64,000 nucleotides of DNA from Alsobacter sp046349155 (GTDB taxonomy: Bacteria > Pseudomonadota > Alphaproteobacteria > Rhizobiales > Beijerinckiaceae). This document shows positions 44,426-56,754 of the stretch, piece by piece (position 1 is the first letter of the stretch; the number at the start of each line of letters is the position of its first letter). Below the pieces are notes generated by a model. It had not been told where the DNA came from and did no database searches. It worked only from the letters and a program-made list of their open reading frames with translations. Location of the stretch: contig JAXMCW010000001.1 of NCBI GenBank assembly GCA_046349155.1, forward strand, positions 496,001 through 560,000, given 5' to 3'. Both the position numbers and the translations under genes were made by a program.

Positions 44426-44426
44426 G

Positions 44427-45095
44427 TCAGGCGCCCCGCTCGGCCAGCAGGCGCGCCACGGCCGCTCGCAATTCGGGAATGCCGGCGCCCGAGCGGCTGG
44501 ACGTCAGCGCCACCTCCGGATAGGCCGCCGGCCGGCGTCCGATGGCGGCCTGGATCTCGGCGAGGCGTCCGGCGACGTCGGAGAGCTTGAGCTCGTCGGC
44601 CTTGGTCAGCACGATCTGGTAGGAGACCGCCGCCTTGTCGAGCGTGTCGAGGACGGTGAGGTCGATCGGCTTGAAGCCGTGCCGTGCGTCGATCAGCACG
44701 AAGACGCGGGCGAGGTTGGCGCGTCCGCGCAGGTAATCGTGGATCAGGCCCGTCCAGGCCTTCACCTTGTCCTTGGCCACGGCGGCGTAGCCGTAGCCGG
44801 GCATGTCCACCAGCGTGAAACGCCCGCCGACATCGAAGAAATTGAGCTGCTGCGTGCGGCCGGGCGTGTGCGAGGTGCGCGCCAGCGTCTTGCGGCCGGT
44901 CAGCGCATTGACGAGGCTCGACTTGCCCACGTTGGAGCGCCCGGCGAAGGCGATCTCCATCCCCTTCATCGGCGGCAGGCCGCCAATGCTAACGCCGGCC
45001 CAGATGAAGTTCGCCTCGCCCGCGAAGAGCTTCCGCCCGGCCTCGATGAGGTCAGGGTCGGAGTCGCCGACGGGGGGAGGAGCGGGGTCAGCCAT
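44427..45095 (-). CDS. engB: ribosome biogenesis GTPase YsxC/EngB
   Basis: A 222-residue essential-type GTPase involved in large-subunit assembly. G1 is AGRSNVGKSSLVNALTG, G3 is VDMPGYGYAAVAKDK, and G4 is LTKADEL. The region TPGRTQQLNFF is the diagnostic switch sequence. The N-terminal extension of about 40 residues (EAGRKLFAGEANFIWAGVSI) is typical for alphaproteobacteria. It is 13 bases downstream of yidC, and DUF423 and argB follow. Confidence 0.95.
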   Translation of the reverse strand: MADPAPPPVGDSDPDLIEAGRKLFAGEANFIWAGVSIGGLPPMKGMEIAFAGRSNVGKSSLVNALTGRKTLARTSHTPGRTQQLNFFDVGGRFTLVDMPGYGYAAVAKDKVKAWTGLIHDYLRGRANLARVFVLIDARHGFKPIDLTVLDTLDKAAVSYQIVLTKADELKLSDVAGRLAEIQAAIGRRPAAYPEVALTSSRSGAGIPELRAAVARLLAERGA

Positions 45096-45108
45096 GGCGG
45101 ATCGCCGG

Positions 45109-46995
45109 TCAGGCCGGCTTGTCGGCCTTGGACTTGGCCCCCTTCACGGGGTCCGCGGCGGCGGGTTTCGCCGCGGGCTTGAACACGTTGCGGAGGTTGT
45201 CCCAGAGCTCCACCTTCACGCCCTGCTTCTTCATGATCGCATATTGCTGGGCCACGGAGAGCGTGTTGTTCCACGACCAGTAGATGACCAGTCCGGCCGG
45301 GAACGAGGCGAGGAGGTAGGTGAAGAAGACCGGCATCCACGTGAACATGGTCTTCTGCACGGGATCGGCCGGTTCGGGGTTCATCTTCATCTGGACGAAC
45401 ATCGTCACGCCCATGATGAGCGGCCACACGCCGATATGCATGGCCGTGGGAACGTCGTAGGGCAGCAGGCCGAACAGGTTGAAGACCGAGGTCGGGTCGG
45501 GCGCGGCGAGGTCCTTGATCCAGCCGAAGAAGGGCGCGTGCCGCATCTCGATGGTGATGAAGAGCACCTTGTAGAGCGAGAAGAACACGGGGATCTGCAG
45601 CAGCACCGGGAGGCAGCCCGCCAGCGGGTTGATCTTCTCCTTCTTGTAGAGCTCCATGAGCTCCTGCTGCTGCTTCATCTTGTCGTCGGGGTAGAGCTCC
45701 TTCAGGGCCTGCATCTGCGGCTGCACGGCCTTCATCTTCGCCATCGAGGAATAGCTCTTGTTGGCGAGGGGGAAGAAGATCGCCTTCACCACCACGGTGA
45801 CGGCCAGGATGGCGATGCCGAAATTGCCGACGATCTTGTAGATGGCGTCGAGCAGCCAGAACATCGGCTGCGTCAGGAACCAGAACCATCCCCAGTCGAT
45901 GAGGTACTGGAAGTTCTCGACGCCCTCGGCGCGATAATGGTCGAGCGTCTTCACCTCCTTGGCGCCCACGAAGAGGCGGTTGGAGGCCGTGGCGCTGGCT
46001 CCCGGCGCGAGGGCGGAGCCCGGCAGGGTCATCAGCGTCTGGAAGGTCTTTCCGGCGGGATTGGCGGCAGGCAAAGCTGGGTCGGAGCGGACGGTGAAGG
46101 AGGCGGTGTAGGGCGTCTTCTGGTCCGGCACGAGCGCGGAGGCCCAGTACTTGTCCGTGAAGCCCATCCAGCCGCCGGACGTCTGGTCGAAGGTGAATCC
46201 CTTCTCGTTCGCCGCGAGCGTGTTCCCCTTGTCGACCATGTTGGCGTAGGTGTGCTCGGCGAGACGATGCGTGCCGAGCCAGCCGATCAGGCCTTCGTGC
46301 AGGATGTAGTAGCCCTGGACATGGGGGGTCCCGATGCGCCGGATGAGGCCGTAGGGCGTGAGGTCGGCGGCTGCCTGGCCCTTGTTCTCCACCGTGTCGG
46401 TGACGCTCAGCATGTAGCCGTCGTCGATCGCCATCTTGCGCGTGAAGATCAGGCCCTTGCCGTTGTCGAAGGTGAGCGTGACCGGCGTCTTCTCGGACAG
46501 TACGGTGCCGTCCGCGGTCCAGACCGTCTGCGGACCGGGCAGGTCGGCGGCCGGCACGTTGGCCCCGCCGAGCCAGCCGAAGCGCGCGAAATAGCCGTCC
46601 GGCCCGTTGGCGGGCGAGAAGACGACGATGTTCGGGCTCTTGGGGTCGACGGTCTCGTGATAGTCCTTGAGGGCGATGTCGTCGATGTCGCCGCCGCGCA
46701 GCGCGATCGAGCCGCGCACGCGCTGGCTGTCGATGGTGACGCGCGGGCTCGCGGCGACGGCCGCCTCGCGCGTGGCCGCGGGCGCGCCGGGCAGTCCGGC
46801 GTCGGGCGCGGGAGGTGCGCCGGGGGCCGCGGGCTTGGCCGGGGCGCCGGGCTGCTGGCCGGCGGCGATCTGGTTCTGGACCTGCGCTTCCTTGCGCTGC
46901 TTCTCGGCGCTGGGCAGGCCGAAGAACACGTTCCAGCCGATGAGGACGATCATCGACAGCGCGATGGCGAGGAAGAAGTTCTTTTGGTCCGGCAT
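45109..46995 (-). CDS. yidC: membrane protein insertase YidC
   Basis: A 628-residue Gram-negative YidC. The N-terminal anchor NFFLAIALSMIVLIGWNVFF is followed by an Ala/Pro/Gly-rich linker and the large periplasmic beta-domain (about 75-370). The five-helix insertase core (about 390-590) carries the conserved cytoplasmic hairpin KMKAVQPQMQALKELYPDDK. GCLPVLLQIPVFFSLYKVL and YWSWNNTLSVAQQYAIMKK are diagnostic. The tail is Lys/Ala-rich, as expected for ribosome contact. It starts three bases after rnpA; the small yidD gene that often separates them is absent. Confidence 0.96.
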   Translation of the reverse strand: MPDQKNFFLAIALSMIVLIGWNVFFGLPSAEKQRKEAQVQNQIAAGQQPGAPAKPAAPGAPPAPDAGLPGAPAATREAAVAASPRVTIDSQRVRGSIALRGGDIDDIALKDYHETVDPKSPNIVVFSPANGPDGYFARFGWLGGANVPAADLPGPQTVWTADGTVLSEKTPVTLTFDNGKGLIFTRKMAIDDGYMLSVTDTVENKGQAAADLTPYGLIRRIGTPHVQGYYILHEGLIGWLGTHRLAEHTYANMVDKGNTLAANEKGFTFDQTSGGWMGFTDKYWASALVPDQKTPYTASFTVRSDPALPAANPAGKTFQTLMTLPGSALAPGASATASNRLFVGAKEVKTLDHYRAEGVENFQYLIDWGWFWFLTQPMFWLLDAIYKIVGNFGIAILAVTVVVKAIFFPLANKSYSSMAKMKAVQPQMQALKELYPDDKMKQQQELMELYKKEKINPLAGCLPVLLQIPVFFSLYKVLFITIEMRHAPFFGWIKDLAAPDPTSVFNLFGLLPYDVPTAMHIGVWPLIMGVTMFVQMKMNPEPADPVQKTMFTWMPVFFTYLLASFPAGLVIYWSWNNTLSVAQQYAIMKKQGVKVELWDNLRNVFKPAAKPAAADPVKGAKSKADKPA

Positions 46996-46998
46996 GGC

Positions 46999-47520
46999 TC
47001 AGCGAGTCTCGGAAGGGGAGGGGCTCCGGCCCCGCTTGCGATGGGACGGGAGGTGCGCACCGGACCCCGAAGAGCCCGGTTGGCGCTCCCGGCGCTGGTG
47101 GACACCCGTGATTCCCGCGGCGAGATCCTCGACCAGTCCCGCGAAGGGACGCGCCAGCGCCTCGGTCCGGGCGACGATCACGTAGTCGAAGGTGGGAGCG
47201 GGAAGCTCGGCCGGCAAGGGACGCCCGGCGTCGGCGCAACCGGACGTCGCGAGCGCCCCGAGGGCCTCCCGCAACCGGCGCTTGACGCGGTTTCGCACCA
47301 CGGCCTTGCCGACCTTGCGGCTGACCGTGAGCCCGAAGCGTGCGCAGCCGGGGTCGCCCTCCTGCAGGCCGCGGCGCTCGGCCGCCTGCACGCTAAAGGC
47401 CGCCAGGTGGAACCGGCGGCCCTTCGCAGCGGCAACGTAGTCGGCCCGCCGGGTCAAGCGGTCAGGCTTGCCGTTCCGTGAGCCGGAAAGCCTGGTCCGC
47501 GTCCGCGACGGGCTGGTCAT
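46999..47520 (-). CDS. rnpA: ribonuclease P protein component
   Basis: A 173-residue RNase P protein. The RNR box is intact in VSRKVGKAVVRNRVKRRLRE, and the N-terminal LTRRADYVAAAKGRRFHLA is normal. It is about 50 residues longer than the typical bacterial protein. The extra part is a basic, low-complexity tail after about residue 135 (QRRERQPGSSGSGAHL and then SHRKRGRSPSPSETR). It follows rpmH by 24 bases and precedes yidC by 3. The tail is of unknown use but its charge would suit RNA binding. Confidence 0.93.
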   Translation of the reverse strand: MTSPSRTRTRLSGSRNGKPDRLTRRADYVAAAKGRRFHLAAFSVQAAERRGLQEGDPGCARFGLTVSRKVGKAVVRNRVKRRLREALGALATSGCADAGRPLPAELPAPTFDYVIVARTEALARPFAGLVEDLAAGITGVHQRRERQPGSSGSGAHLPSHRKRGRSPSPSETR

Positions 47521-47544
47521 GGGGTGGGAGCCGGCGGCCCCTGC

Positions 47545-47679
47545 TCAGGCGGACAGGCGCTTGCGGCCGCGCGCCCGACGGGCAGCAAGGACCTTGCGAC
47601 CACCAACGGTGGCGAGGCGGGCGCGGAAGCCGTGACGCCGCTTGCGCACGAGCTTGCTCGGTTGATAGGTGCGTTTCAC
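47545..47679 (-). CDS. rpmH: ribosomal protein L34
   Basis: A 44-residue ribosomal protein matching L34 throughout: [20 protein letters not shown] and then [17 protein letters not shown]. The start codon at 47679 is GTG, read as Met; extending to the in-frame ATG further upstream would add 27 non-homologous residues. It heads the rpmH-rnpA-yidC-engB gene set. Confidence 0.96.
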
Positions 47680-47903
47680 GGTCTCGTCTCCAGTCTGGCA
47701 TCGCGGAAAAGACCGCGAAGCCCGTGTTCCGTCCCCCGAAAAAACAACACCGGCGGTCAATCCACCGGCGCATCTTTTCCGAGGTTGTGCGATAGCGCTC
47801 GAAAGCTGGCCGGCTTATGACGGATGGGGGGCTGAAAGTCAACGCATCCGCAGGTCCTCCCGGGCCGTATCCCAGCGGCCCCCGAACACACGCAAGGAGC
47901 GGC

Positions 47904-48722
47904 ATGGCCGATCGACGGTCGAGCGAGATGCGGGAGCCGGCCGTTCCCCAGGCGCGGCGGCGCCCGGACGCCCACTGGCTTGCGCTGGCCGTGCTCCTGA
48001 TCCTGGCCGGGACGATGTTCTGGGCCTTTCATCGCTACGTCTCGGCCGACGACGTGCTGGCTCACTACGACCTCCTGCGCGGCGCCGTGGAGCGCAACGT
48101 GCTGCTCGCGCTCGCCGGCTACATCCTCGTCTACATCCTGATCGTGTGCCTCTCGATGCCCGGTTCGGTGATGATGACGGCGGTCGGCGGCCTGCTCTTC
48201 GGCTGGAAGCTCGGCGCCATCGCTGCGGCCTTCGCCGCCGGCACGGGCGCCATCGGCGTGTTCCTGCTGGCACGGAGCGCCATCGGGCCCCTGCTGGTGC
48301 GCGACGCGGGGCCGCGCATGGCCCGGATCGCGAAGGGCCTGCAGGCGGATGCGGCGAGTTATCTTCTCTTCGTGCGCTTCACGCCGGTCATCCCGTTCTT
48401 CCTGATCAACGTGGCGGCCGCCCTGTTCGGCGTGCCGCTTCGCACCTTCGCCTGGTGCACCTATCTCGGAATCCTGCCCGCCGCCTTCGCCCTTGCGGCG
48501 GCAGGCAGCGCGCTGGACGGGGTCATGGCGGCGCAAAAGGACGTGATCGCGGCCTGCAAGGCGGCCGGAGGCGAAGTTTGCGCCGCCGATCTGTCCTTTT
48601 CGCGCCTGCTCACGCCGGGAATGCTCTGCGCCATGGCAGCGCTGGGCCTGCTGGCGCTGACACCCGTCCTCTCGAAGCGGCTGGGCCTTTTCGGCGCCAG
48701 GACCCCGGACGGCAAGGACTAG
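47904..48722 (+). CDS. TVP38/TMEM64 family membrane protein
   Basis: A 272-residue inner-membrane protein of the TVP38/TMEM64 (SNARE-associated, DedA-related) family. ATG 47904 has AGGAG five bases upstream; the in-frame start at 47817 adds 29 non-conserved residues. The family core is visible as SMPGSVMMTAVGGLLFGWKL and LLFVRFTPVIPFFLINVAAA, with about six hydrophobic segments. A loop near 220-235 contains two Cys (IAACKAAGGEVCAAD). Functions proposed for relatives include lipid scrambling. The next gene encodes a mercuric-reductase-like flavoprotein, a pairing often seen with this family. Confidence 0.88.
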   Translation: MADRRSSEMREPAVPQARRRPDAHWLALAVLLILAGTMFWAFHRYVSADDVLAHYDLLRGAVERNVLLALAGYILVYILIVCLSMPGSVMMTAVGGLLFGWKLGAIAAAFAAGTGAIGVFLLARSAIGPLLVRDAGPRMARIAKGLQADAASYLLFVRFTPVIPFFLINVAAALFGVPLRTFAWCTYLGILPAAFALAAAGSALDGVMAAQKDVIAACKAAGGEVCAADLSFSRLLTPGMLCAMAALGLLALTPVLSKRLGLFGARTPDGKD

Positions 48723-48739
48723 GCTTGGAGCGAGGCGGC

Positions 48740-50164
48740 GTGGCGGACGTGCTGAAACCTGATCTTTGCGTGGTGGGCGCCGGTGCGGCGGGCCTGTCCG
48801 TGGCTGCGATCGCCGCCTCGTTCGGCGTTCCCGTCGTGCTGGTGGAGCGCGGCGCCATGGGCGGGGAGTGCCTCAATACGGGCTGCGTCCCGTCCAAAGC
48901 TCTGCTGGCGACCGCCGCGGTGGCGGAGACCTTCCGCCGCGCGCCCCTCTTCGGCATTCCCGCCGCCAGGCCGCGCATCGACGGCGAGCGGATCCACAGA
49001 CAGGTGCAGGAGGTGATCGCCTCCATCGCGCCGAACGACTCGGCCGAGCGCTTCACGGCCATGGGCGTGCAGGTGCTGCGCGGCGAGGCCGTCTTTTCCG
49101 GCCCGCGCGAGCTCAGGGTTGGCGAGGTGACCGTTCGGGCCCGCCGTTTCGTGCTGGCGACGGGCTCGCGCCCCCTGATCCCCGAGACGCCGGGCCTGCC
49201 CGGGGCGCCCTTCCTCACGAACGAGACGGTCTTCGACCTGCAGACCGTGCCCGAGCGCCTCGTGGTGATCGGCGCGGGCCCGGTCGGCCTCGAACTGGCC
49301 CAGGCCTGGCGGCGACTCGGCTCTCAGGTCACCGTGCTGGCGCGCGCCCGAGCCCTGCCGCGGATCGAGCCGGAAATCGCCGCCTACGTCACGACGGCCC
49401 TGCGTCGCGAGGGGGTCGAGATCGTCGAGCACGCCGCCGTCGGCGCTGTCGAGCATTGGGCGGGCGGCACCCGGGTCACGGCCGCGGGGCGGTCCTTCGA
49501 GGCCACCCACCTGCTCGTCGCCGCGGGCCGACGGCCCGTGACGGAGGGGCTCGGCCTGGACGCTGCCGGGATCAGGGCCGACGCGAGCGGGATCGTCGTC
49601 GACGCTTCGCTTCGCACGAGCAATCGCCGCGTCTTCGCCATCGGCGATTGCGCGGGCGGGCCGCATGCCGGCGAGCGCTTGACGCACGTCGCCAGCCACC
49701 ATGCGAGCATCGTCATCCGCAACGCCTTGTTCCGGGCGGGGGCAAAGGTGGAGCGCAACGCCATTCCCCGCACGCTCTACACCGATCCGCCCGTCGCGGT
49801 GGTGGGCCTGACCGAGGATGAGGCGCGCGCGAAAGACCGCAGCATCCGCACGCTGCGCTGGCCCTTCTCGGAGAACGACCGCGCCCGGACGGAGCGCTTG
49901 ACCGACGGGGAGGTGAAGCTCATCTGCACACGCAAGGGCCGCATCCTCGGTGCGGCCATCGTCGGCCCGCATGCAGGCGAGCTGATCGTTCCCTGGGCCC
50001 TCGCGATCAGGAAGGGACTCGCAATCTCGGACTTCCGCGACCTGGTCATCCCCTATCCCACCTTCTCGGAGGCCGCGAAGCGGGCCGCCGTGGGGTTTTA
50101 TGCCTCGGAGACCCGCCGGCCCGCGGTGGGCCGGCTGCTGCGCGTCCTGCGTCTGTTCGGGTGA
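48740..50164 (+). CDS. pyridine nucleotide-disulfide oxidoreductase, mercuric reductase-like
   Basis: A 474-residue FAD enzyme of the dihydrolipoamide dehydrogenase/mercuric reductase superfamily. FAD binding is VVGAGAAGLSVAAI, the redox pair is Cys44 and Cys49 in GGECLNTGCVPSKAL, the NAD(P) loop is VIGAGPVGLELAQAW, and FAD site 2 is FAIGDCAGG. In the dimerisation domain the usual HPTxxE reads YPTFSE: Tyr439 replaces the catalytic His, Glu444 is kept. It lacks the N-terminal HMA domain and C-terminal Cys pair of true MerA. GTG 48740 is the likely start, nine bases after GGAG. It is sandwiched between a TVP38 protein and a histidine kinase. Confidence 0.88.
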   Translation: MADVLKPDLCVVGAGAAGLSVAAIAASFGVPVVLVERGAMGGECLNTGCVPSKALLATAAVAETFRRAPLFGIPAARPRIDGERIHRQVQEVIASIAPNDSAERFTAMGVQVLRGEAVFSGPRELRVGEVTVRARRFVLATGSRPLIPETPGLPGAPFLTNETVFDLQTVPERLVVIGAGPVGLELAQAWRRLGSQVTVLARARALPRIEPEIAAYVTTALRREGVEIVEHAAVGAVEHWAGGTRVTAAGRSFEATHLLVAAGRRPVTEGLGLDAAGIRADASGIVVDASLRTSNRRVFAIGDCAGGPHAGERLTHVASHHASIVIRNALFRAGAKVERNAIPRTLYTDPPVAVVGLTEDEARAKDRSIRTLRWPFSENDRARTERLTDGEVKLICTRKGRILGAAIVGPHAGELIVPWALAIRKGLAISDFRDLVIPYPTFSEAAKRAAVGFYASETRRPAVGRLLRVLRLFG

Positions 50165-50168
50165 GCGC

Positions 50169-51644
50169 ATGACCGTCGGGCTGCACCAGGGCAAGGAACC
50201 GGTGCCGCGCGACGACGCGGCGCGGCAGGCCGGGTCAGCGTCGGCTCCCCGCGCCGGACGGCTGCGCGTCGGCCTCTCCCTGCGCCTGTTGGCCCTGACG
50301 GTTCTCTTCGTGATGCTGGCCGAGGTGCTGATCTACGTCCCCTCGATCGCCAATTTCCGGCGAAACTGGCTGCAGGACCGCATCGGCGCGGCCCAGATCG
50401 CAGCCCTCGTGCTGGATGCCGCCCCGGCCGGCACGGTGCCTCCCGAGCTCGAGCGCAAGCTGGTCATGCAGGTGGGGGCCCAGACGGTCGCCATCCGCTC
50501 GGGCGGGGCGCGCCGCCTGCTCGCCGTCACCGACATGCCGCCGGAGGTGGACCACGACGTCGACCTGCGCAGCGCGACGGCGCCCATGCTCATCGCCGAG
50601 GCCTTCGAGACCCTGCTGGCCGGTGGAAAGCGCTATCTTCGGGTGGTCGGCCCCGGCATGGACAATGTCGAGTTCGTCGAGATCGTGCTCGACGAGGCTC
50701 CCCTCCGCGAGGCCATGCTGCGTTACTCGATCAACATCCTGCTCCTGTCGCTGTTCATCTCCGGCATCACCGCGATCCTCGTCTATGCCGCCCTGCATTT
50801 CCTGATCGTGCGCCCGGTGCGCCGGCTGACCTCGAGCATCATCGCCTTCGAGCGGGAGCCGGAGGAGGCCGCGCTCGCCGTCAACCCGTCCGGGCGGACG
50901 GACGAGATCGGCCATGCGGAAGAGGCGCTCGGCGCGATGCAGCACACGCTGGCCGACGAGCTTCGCCAGAAAAAGCATCTCGCCGCGCTCGGCCTGGCCG
51001 TCAGCAAGATCAATCACGACCTGCGCAACATGCTGGCCACCGCGCAGCTCTTTTCGGACCGGCTCTCCGGCACCCAGGACCCGACGGCGCAGCGCTTCGC
51101 GCCCAAGCTGATCGCTGCGCTCGACCGGGCCATCGGCTTCTGCCAGTCGACGCTCGCCTACGGGCGCGCCGCGGAACGCGCGCCCGCGAAGCAAGCGGTG
51201 AGGCTGCGCGCGTTGGTGGACGACCTGCGCGAGGCGCTGGGGCTCGGCGAGGATGACGGCGTGCGGTTGCAGAACGACGTGCCCGACGATTTCCTGGTCG
51301 AGGCCGACGAGGAGCACCTGTGGCGCGTGCTGCAGAACCTCGGCCGCAACGCCGTGCAGGCCCTGCGCGACAGGAACGGCGGAGGAGGCACGCTGACCGT
51401 CTCCGCCCGGCGGGACGCGCGGCGCGTGGTGATCGACGTCGCCGATGACGGGCCCGGGGTGCCCGAGCACGCGCGCGCGCGGCTGTTCCAGCCCTTCCTG
51501 AGCTCGACGAGCCTCGGCGGCACGGGTCTCGGCCTCGCCATCGCTGACGAGCTGGTCCGAGCCCATGGCGGCTCGATCGTCCTGGCGCCCAGCGCGATAG
51601 GCGCCCTGTTCAGGGTCACGCTTCCGTCCGACGGAAAGGCGTGA
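50169..51644 (+). CDS. membrane sensor histidine kinase
   Basis: A 491-residue kinase with a basic N terminus, TM1 about 38-60, a periplasmic sensor of about 120 residues and TM2 about 182-208. A HAMP linker follows, then a HisKA-like helix with phospho-acceptor His283 in KINHDLRNMLATAQLFSDRL. The ATPase domain has the N box LQNLGRNAVQAL, G1 DDGPGVP and G2 GGTGLGLAIADEL. ATG 50169 is four bases after the oxidoreductase stop, so the three genes form one unit. No response regulator is next to it. The signal is unknown. Confidence 0.9.
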   Translation: MTVGLHQGKEPVPRDDAARQAGSASAPRAGRLRVGLSLRLLALTVLFVMLAEVLIYVPSIANFRRNWLQDRIGAAQIAALVLDAAPAGTVPPELERKLVMQVGAQTVAIRSGGARRLLAVTDMPPEVDHDVDLRSATAPMLIAEAFETLLAGGKRYLRVVGPGMDNVEFVEIVLDEAPLREAMLRYSINILLLSLFISGITAILVYAALHFLIVRPVRRLTSSIIAFEREPEEAALAVNPSGRTDEIGHAEEALGAMQHTLADELRQKKHLAALGLAVSKINHDLRNMLATAQLFSDRLSGTQDPTAQRFAPKLIAALDRAIGFCQSTLAYGRAAERAPAKQAVRLRALVDDLREALGLGEDDGVRLQNDVPDDFLVEADEEHLWRVLQNLGRNAVQALRDRNGGGGTLTVSARRDARRVVIDVADDGPGVPEHARARLFQPFLSSTSLGGTGLGLAIADELVRAHGGSIVLAPSAIGALFRVTLPSDGKA

Positions 51645-51657
51645 GGTCCAAAAGGAA

Positions 51658-51679
51658 ACGGGCGACTTGCGTCGCCCGT
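51658..51679 (-). terminator. terminator between convergent kinase and glp genes
   Basis: A perfect 9-bp stem ACGGGCGAC/GTCGCCCGT with a 4-base loop lies in the 60-base gap between the kinase gene and the end of the glp operon. On the minus strand it is followed by TTTCCTTTT, so it would best end the glp transcript. It may also slow the kinase transcript from the other side. Confidence 0.75.
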
Positions 51680-51704
51680 CCCGATCCTCGTCTGCGTGGC
51701 AGGC

Positions 51705-53459
<1,755 letters not shown>

Positions 53460-53569
53460 TGCTTCCTCCATGTCGTTATGGCGGCGTTGCCAGAAGTCGC
53501 GACCGCTTTCGCGGTCTCTTGCATGCGCCCGCGGTTGCCCCGCGGGTCGTCTTTGTCGTGGGCCGTCGC

Positions 53570-53848
53570 CTACACCCAGCGGAACACCGCCGCGGCATAG
53601 AGGAGCGACAGGCCGGAGGCCCACCACAGGTTCGGGCCAACCAGCCCGAGCCAAGCGAGGTGAATGAAGGCAGCCCCGAGCAGGCTGATGAACAGGCGGT
53701 CTCCGCGCGTCGTCGCGAGCGTCAGCACGCCGACCCGCTCCGTCTCCGGGCGGGCGACCGCGAGCAGGGTCATCACGACGAGCACCGAGAAGATGCCGAG
53801 GAAGAAAAGGCCCGTCTGCCAGGTCCAGGCCATCCAGGAGATGTCCAT
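53570..53848 (-). CDS. glpU: DUF2160 small membrane protein (GlpU-like)
   Basis: A 92-residue protein with three hydrophobic stretches (about 10-30, 50-70 and 74-90). The N terminus MDISWMAWTWQTGLFFLGIF is characteristic of the DUF2160 family, found inside glycerol ABC operons of alphaproteobacteria. It was named GlpU in R. leguminosarum, where its role in transport was not resolved. Its ATG overlaps the stop of a 37-codon reading frame upstream (TGATG), implying coupled translation. Confidence 0.88.
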   Translation of the reverse strand: MDISWMAWTWQTGLFFLGIFSVLVVMTLLAVARPETERVGVLTLATTRGDRLFISLLGAAFIHLAWLGLVGPNLWWASGLSLLYAAAVFRWV

Positions 53849-53961
53849 CAGGCGACCTCGTCGCAGGCGTTCAGCCGGATGTCGGCCCGGCCGGGGCTAA
53901 GCGGGGAACGGGAGCCCGTGGCGCCGACGGCGGCCAGAGGGTTGGCGGCGGAGGTCTGCAT
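53848..53961 (-). CDS. possible 37-residue small protein between glpQ and glpU
   Basis: A short frame starts with ATG at 53961, one base after the glpQ stop, behind a GGAGGG ribosome site. It ends with a TGA that shares its A with the glpU ATG. The product would be MQTSAANPLAAVGATG... ending in RLNACDEVA, not hydrophobic, with one Cys. Both ends are arranged as for a translated gene, but the composition is plain and I know no homologue. It may be a leader that couples glpU translation to glpQ. It could also be a chance frame. Confidence 0.45.
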   Translation of the reverse strand: MQTSAANPLAAVGATGSRSPLSPGRADIRLNACDEVA

Positions 53962-53962
53962 G

Positions 53963-55646
<1,684 letters not shown>

Positions 55647-55650
<4 letters not shown>

Positions 55651-56744
55651 CCCGCAGCCCTCCCATGGCCGGCAGTGACGAGCCGGCCATCGGCGTAGAT
55701 GTGGATCTGCGCGGGATCGAGCCGCAGCGAGGCGGCGGCGCCGTCGATCGTCGCGTCCTCCGGCACCGTGGCCGCCATCGGGTGGCCTGCGAGCTCGATG
55801 CGCGCGATGCGCGTGCGCCCGATGTCGTCGATGCGGCGGACCGTTACCGGAAGCCCCGCGCCCGCCGGCCCCAGATGCGCGAATTCCGGCCGCACGCCGA
55901 GCTCGATGCGCTCGCCCGCGGGCAGGTGCGGATAGGCCTCGCGCAGCGGGATCGTCACGCCGCTCACATGCGCCTCGGCTCCCTCCACGCGGCAGGGCAG
56001 CACGTTCATGCCGGGGGAGCCGATGAAGTGACCGACGAAGGTGTGGGCGGGCCGTTCGAACAACTCGTCGGGCGTGCCCGTCTGCACGACGCCGCCGTCA
56101 TGCATGACGACGACCGTGTCGGCGAAGGTGAGCGCCTCCGTCTGGTCGTGCGTCACGTAGATCATGGTGAGATCGAGCTTGCGGTGCAGCTCCTTGAGCG
56201 TCGAGCGCAACTGCCACTTGAGGTGCGGGTCGATCACCGTGAGCGGCTCGTCGAACAGGATGGCGGCGACGTCGGGGCGCACCAGGCCACGGCCCAGCGA
56301 GATCTTCTGCTTGGCATCGGCGGTAAGGTTCGCCGCCCGGCGGTCGAGCACGCGCGCGAGGTCGAGCAGGCCCGCGATCTCCTCGACGCGCGCCTTCACC
56401 GTGCGGGCGTCGACGTGCCGGTTGCGCAAGGGGAAGGCGAGGTTCTCGCGCACCGTCATCGTGTCGTAGACGACGGGGAACTGGAACACCTGCGCGATGT
56501 TGCGCGCCTCCGTCGGCAGGTGCGTGACGTCGCGCTCGTCGAACAGGATGCGCCCGCGCGTCGGCACCACGAGGCCGGAGATGATGTTGAGCAAGGTGGT
56601 CTTGCCGCAGCCGGAGGGACCGAGCAGCGCATAGGCGCCGCCCTGGCGCCAGACGTGGTCAACCTCCTTCAGCGCGTAGTCGGCAGGGCCCTGCGGGTCG
56701 CGCTTGTAGGAGTGGGCGAGCTTGTCGAGCGTGATGCGGGCCAT
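55647..56744 (-). CDS. glpT: glycerol/polyol ABC transporter ATP-binding protein (GlpT-like)
   Basis: A 365-residue ATPase with a C-terminal TOBE-type regulatory domain (about 240-355). Walker A LGPSGCGKTTLLN (41-53), Walker B ILFDEP (162-167) and H-loop His199 (IYVTHD) are canonical. The ABC signature is not: where LSGGQ is expected the sequence is LTADAKQKISLGRG (140-153). It should pair with GlpS, which keeps LSGGQ but lacks the H-loop His. Its start is 10 bases after glpS, and its end overlaps glpP by 4 bases (ATGA). Confidence 0.9.
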
Positions 56745-56754
56745 CGGGTCCTCC

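Noticed and set aside
48740..50164. Annotation as mercuric reductase MerA
   Set aside because: The HMA domain and C-terminal Cys pair are missing and no mer genes are near; only the superfamily is supported.
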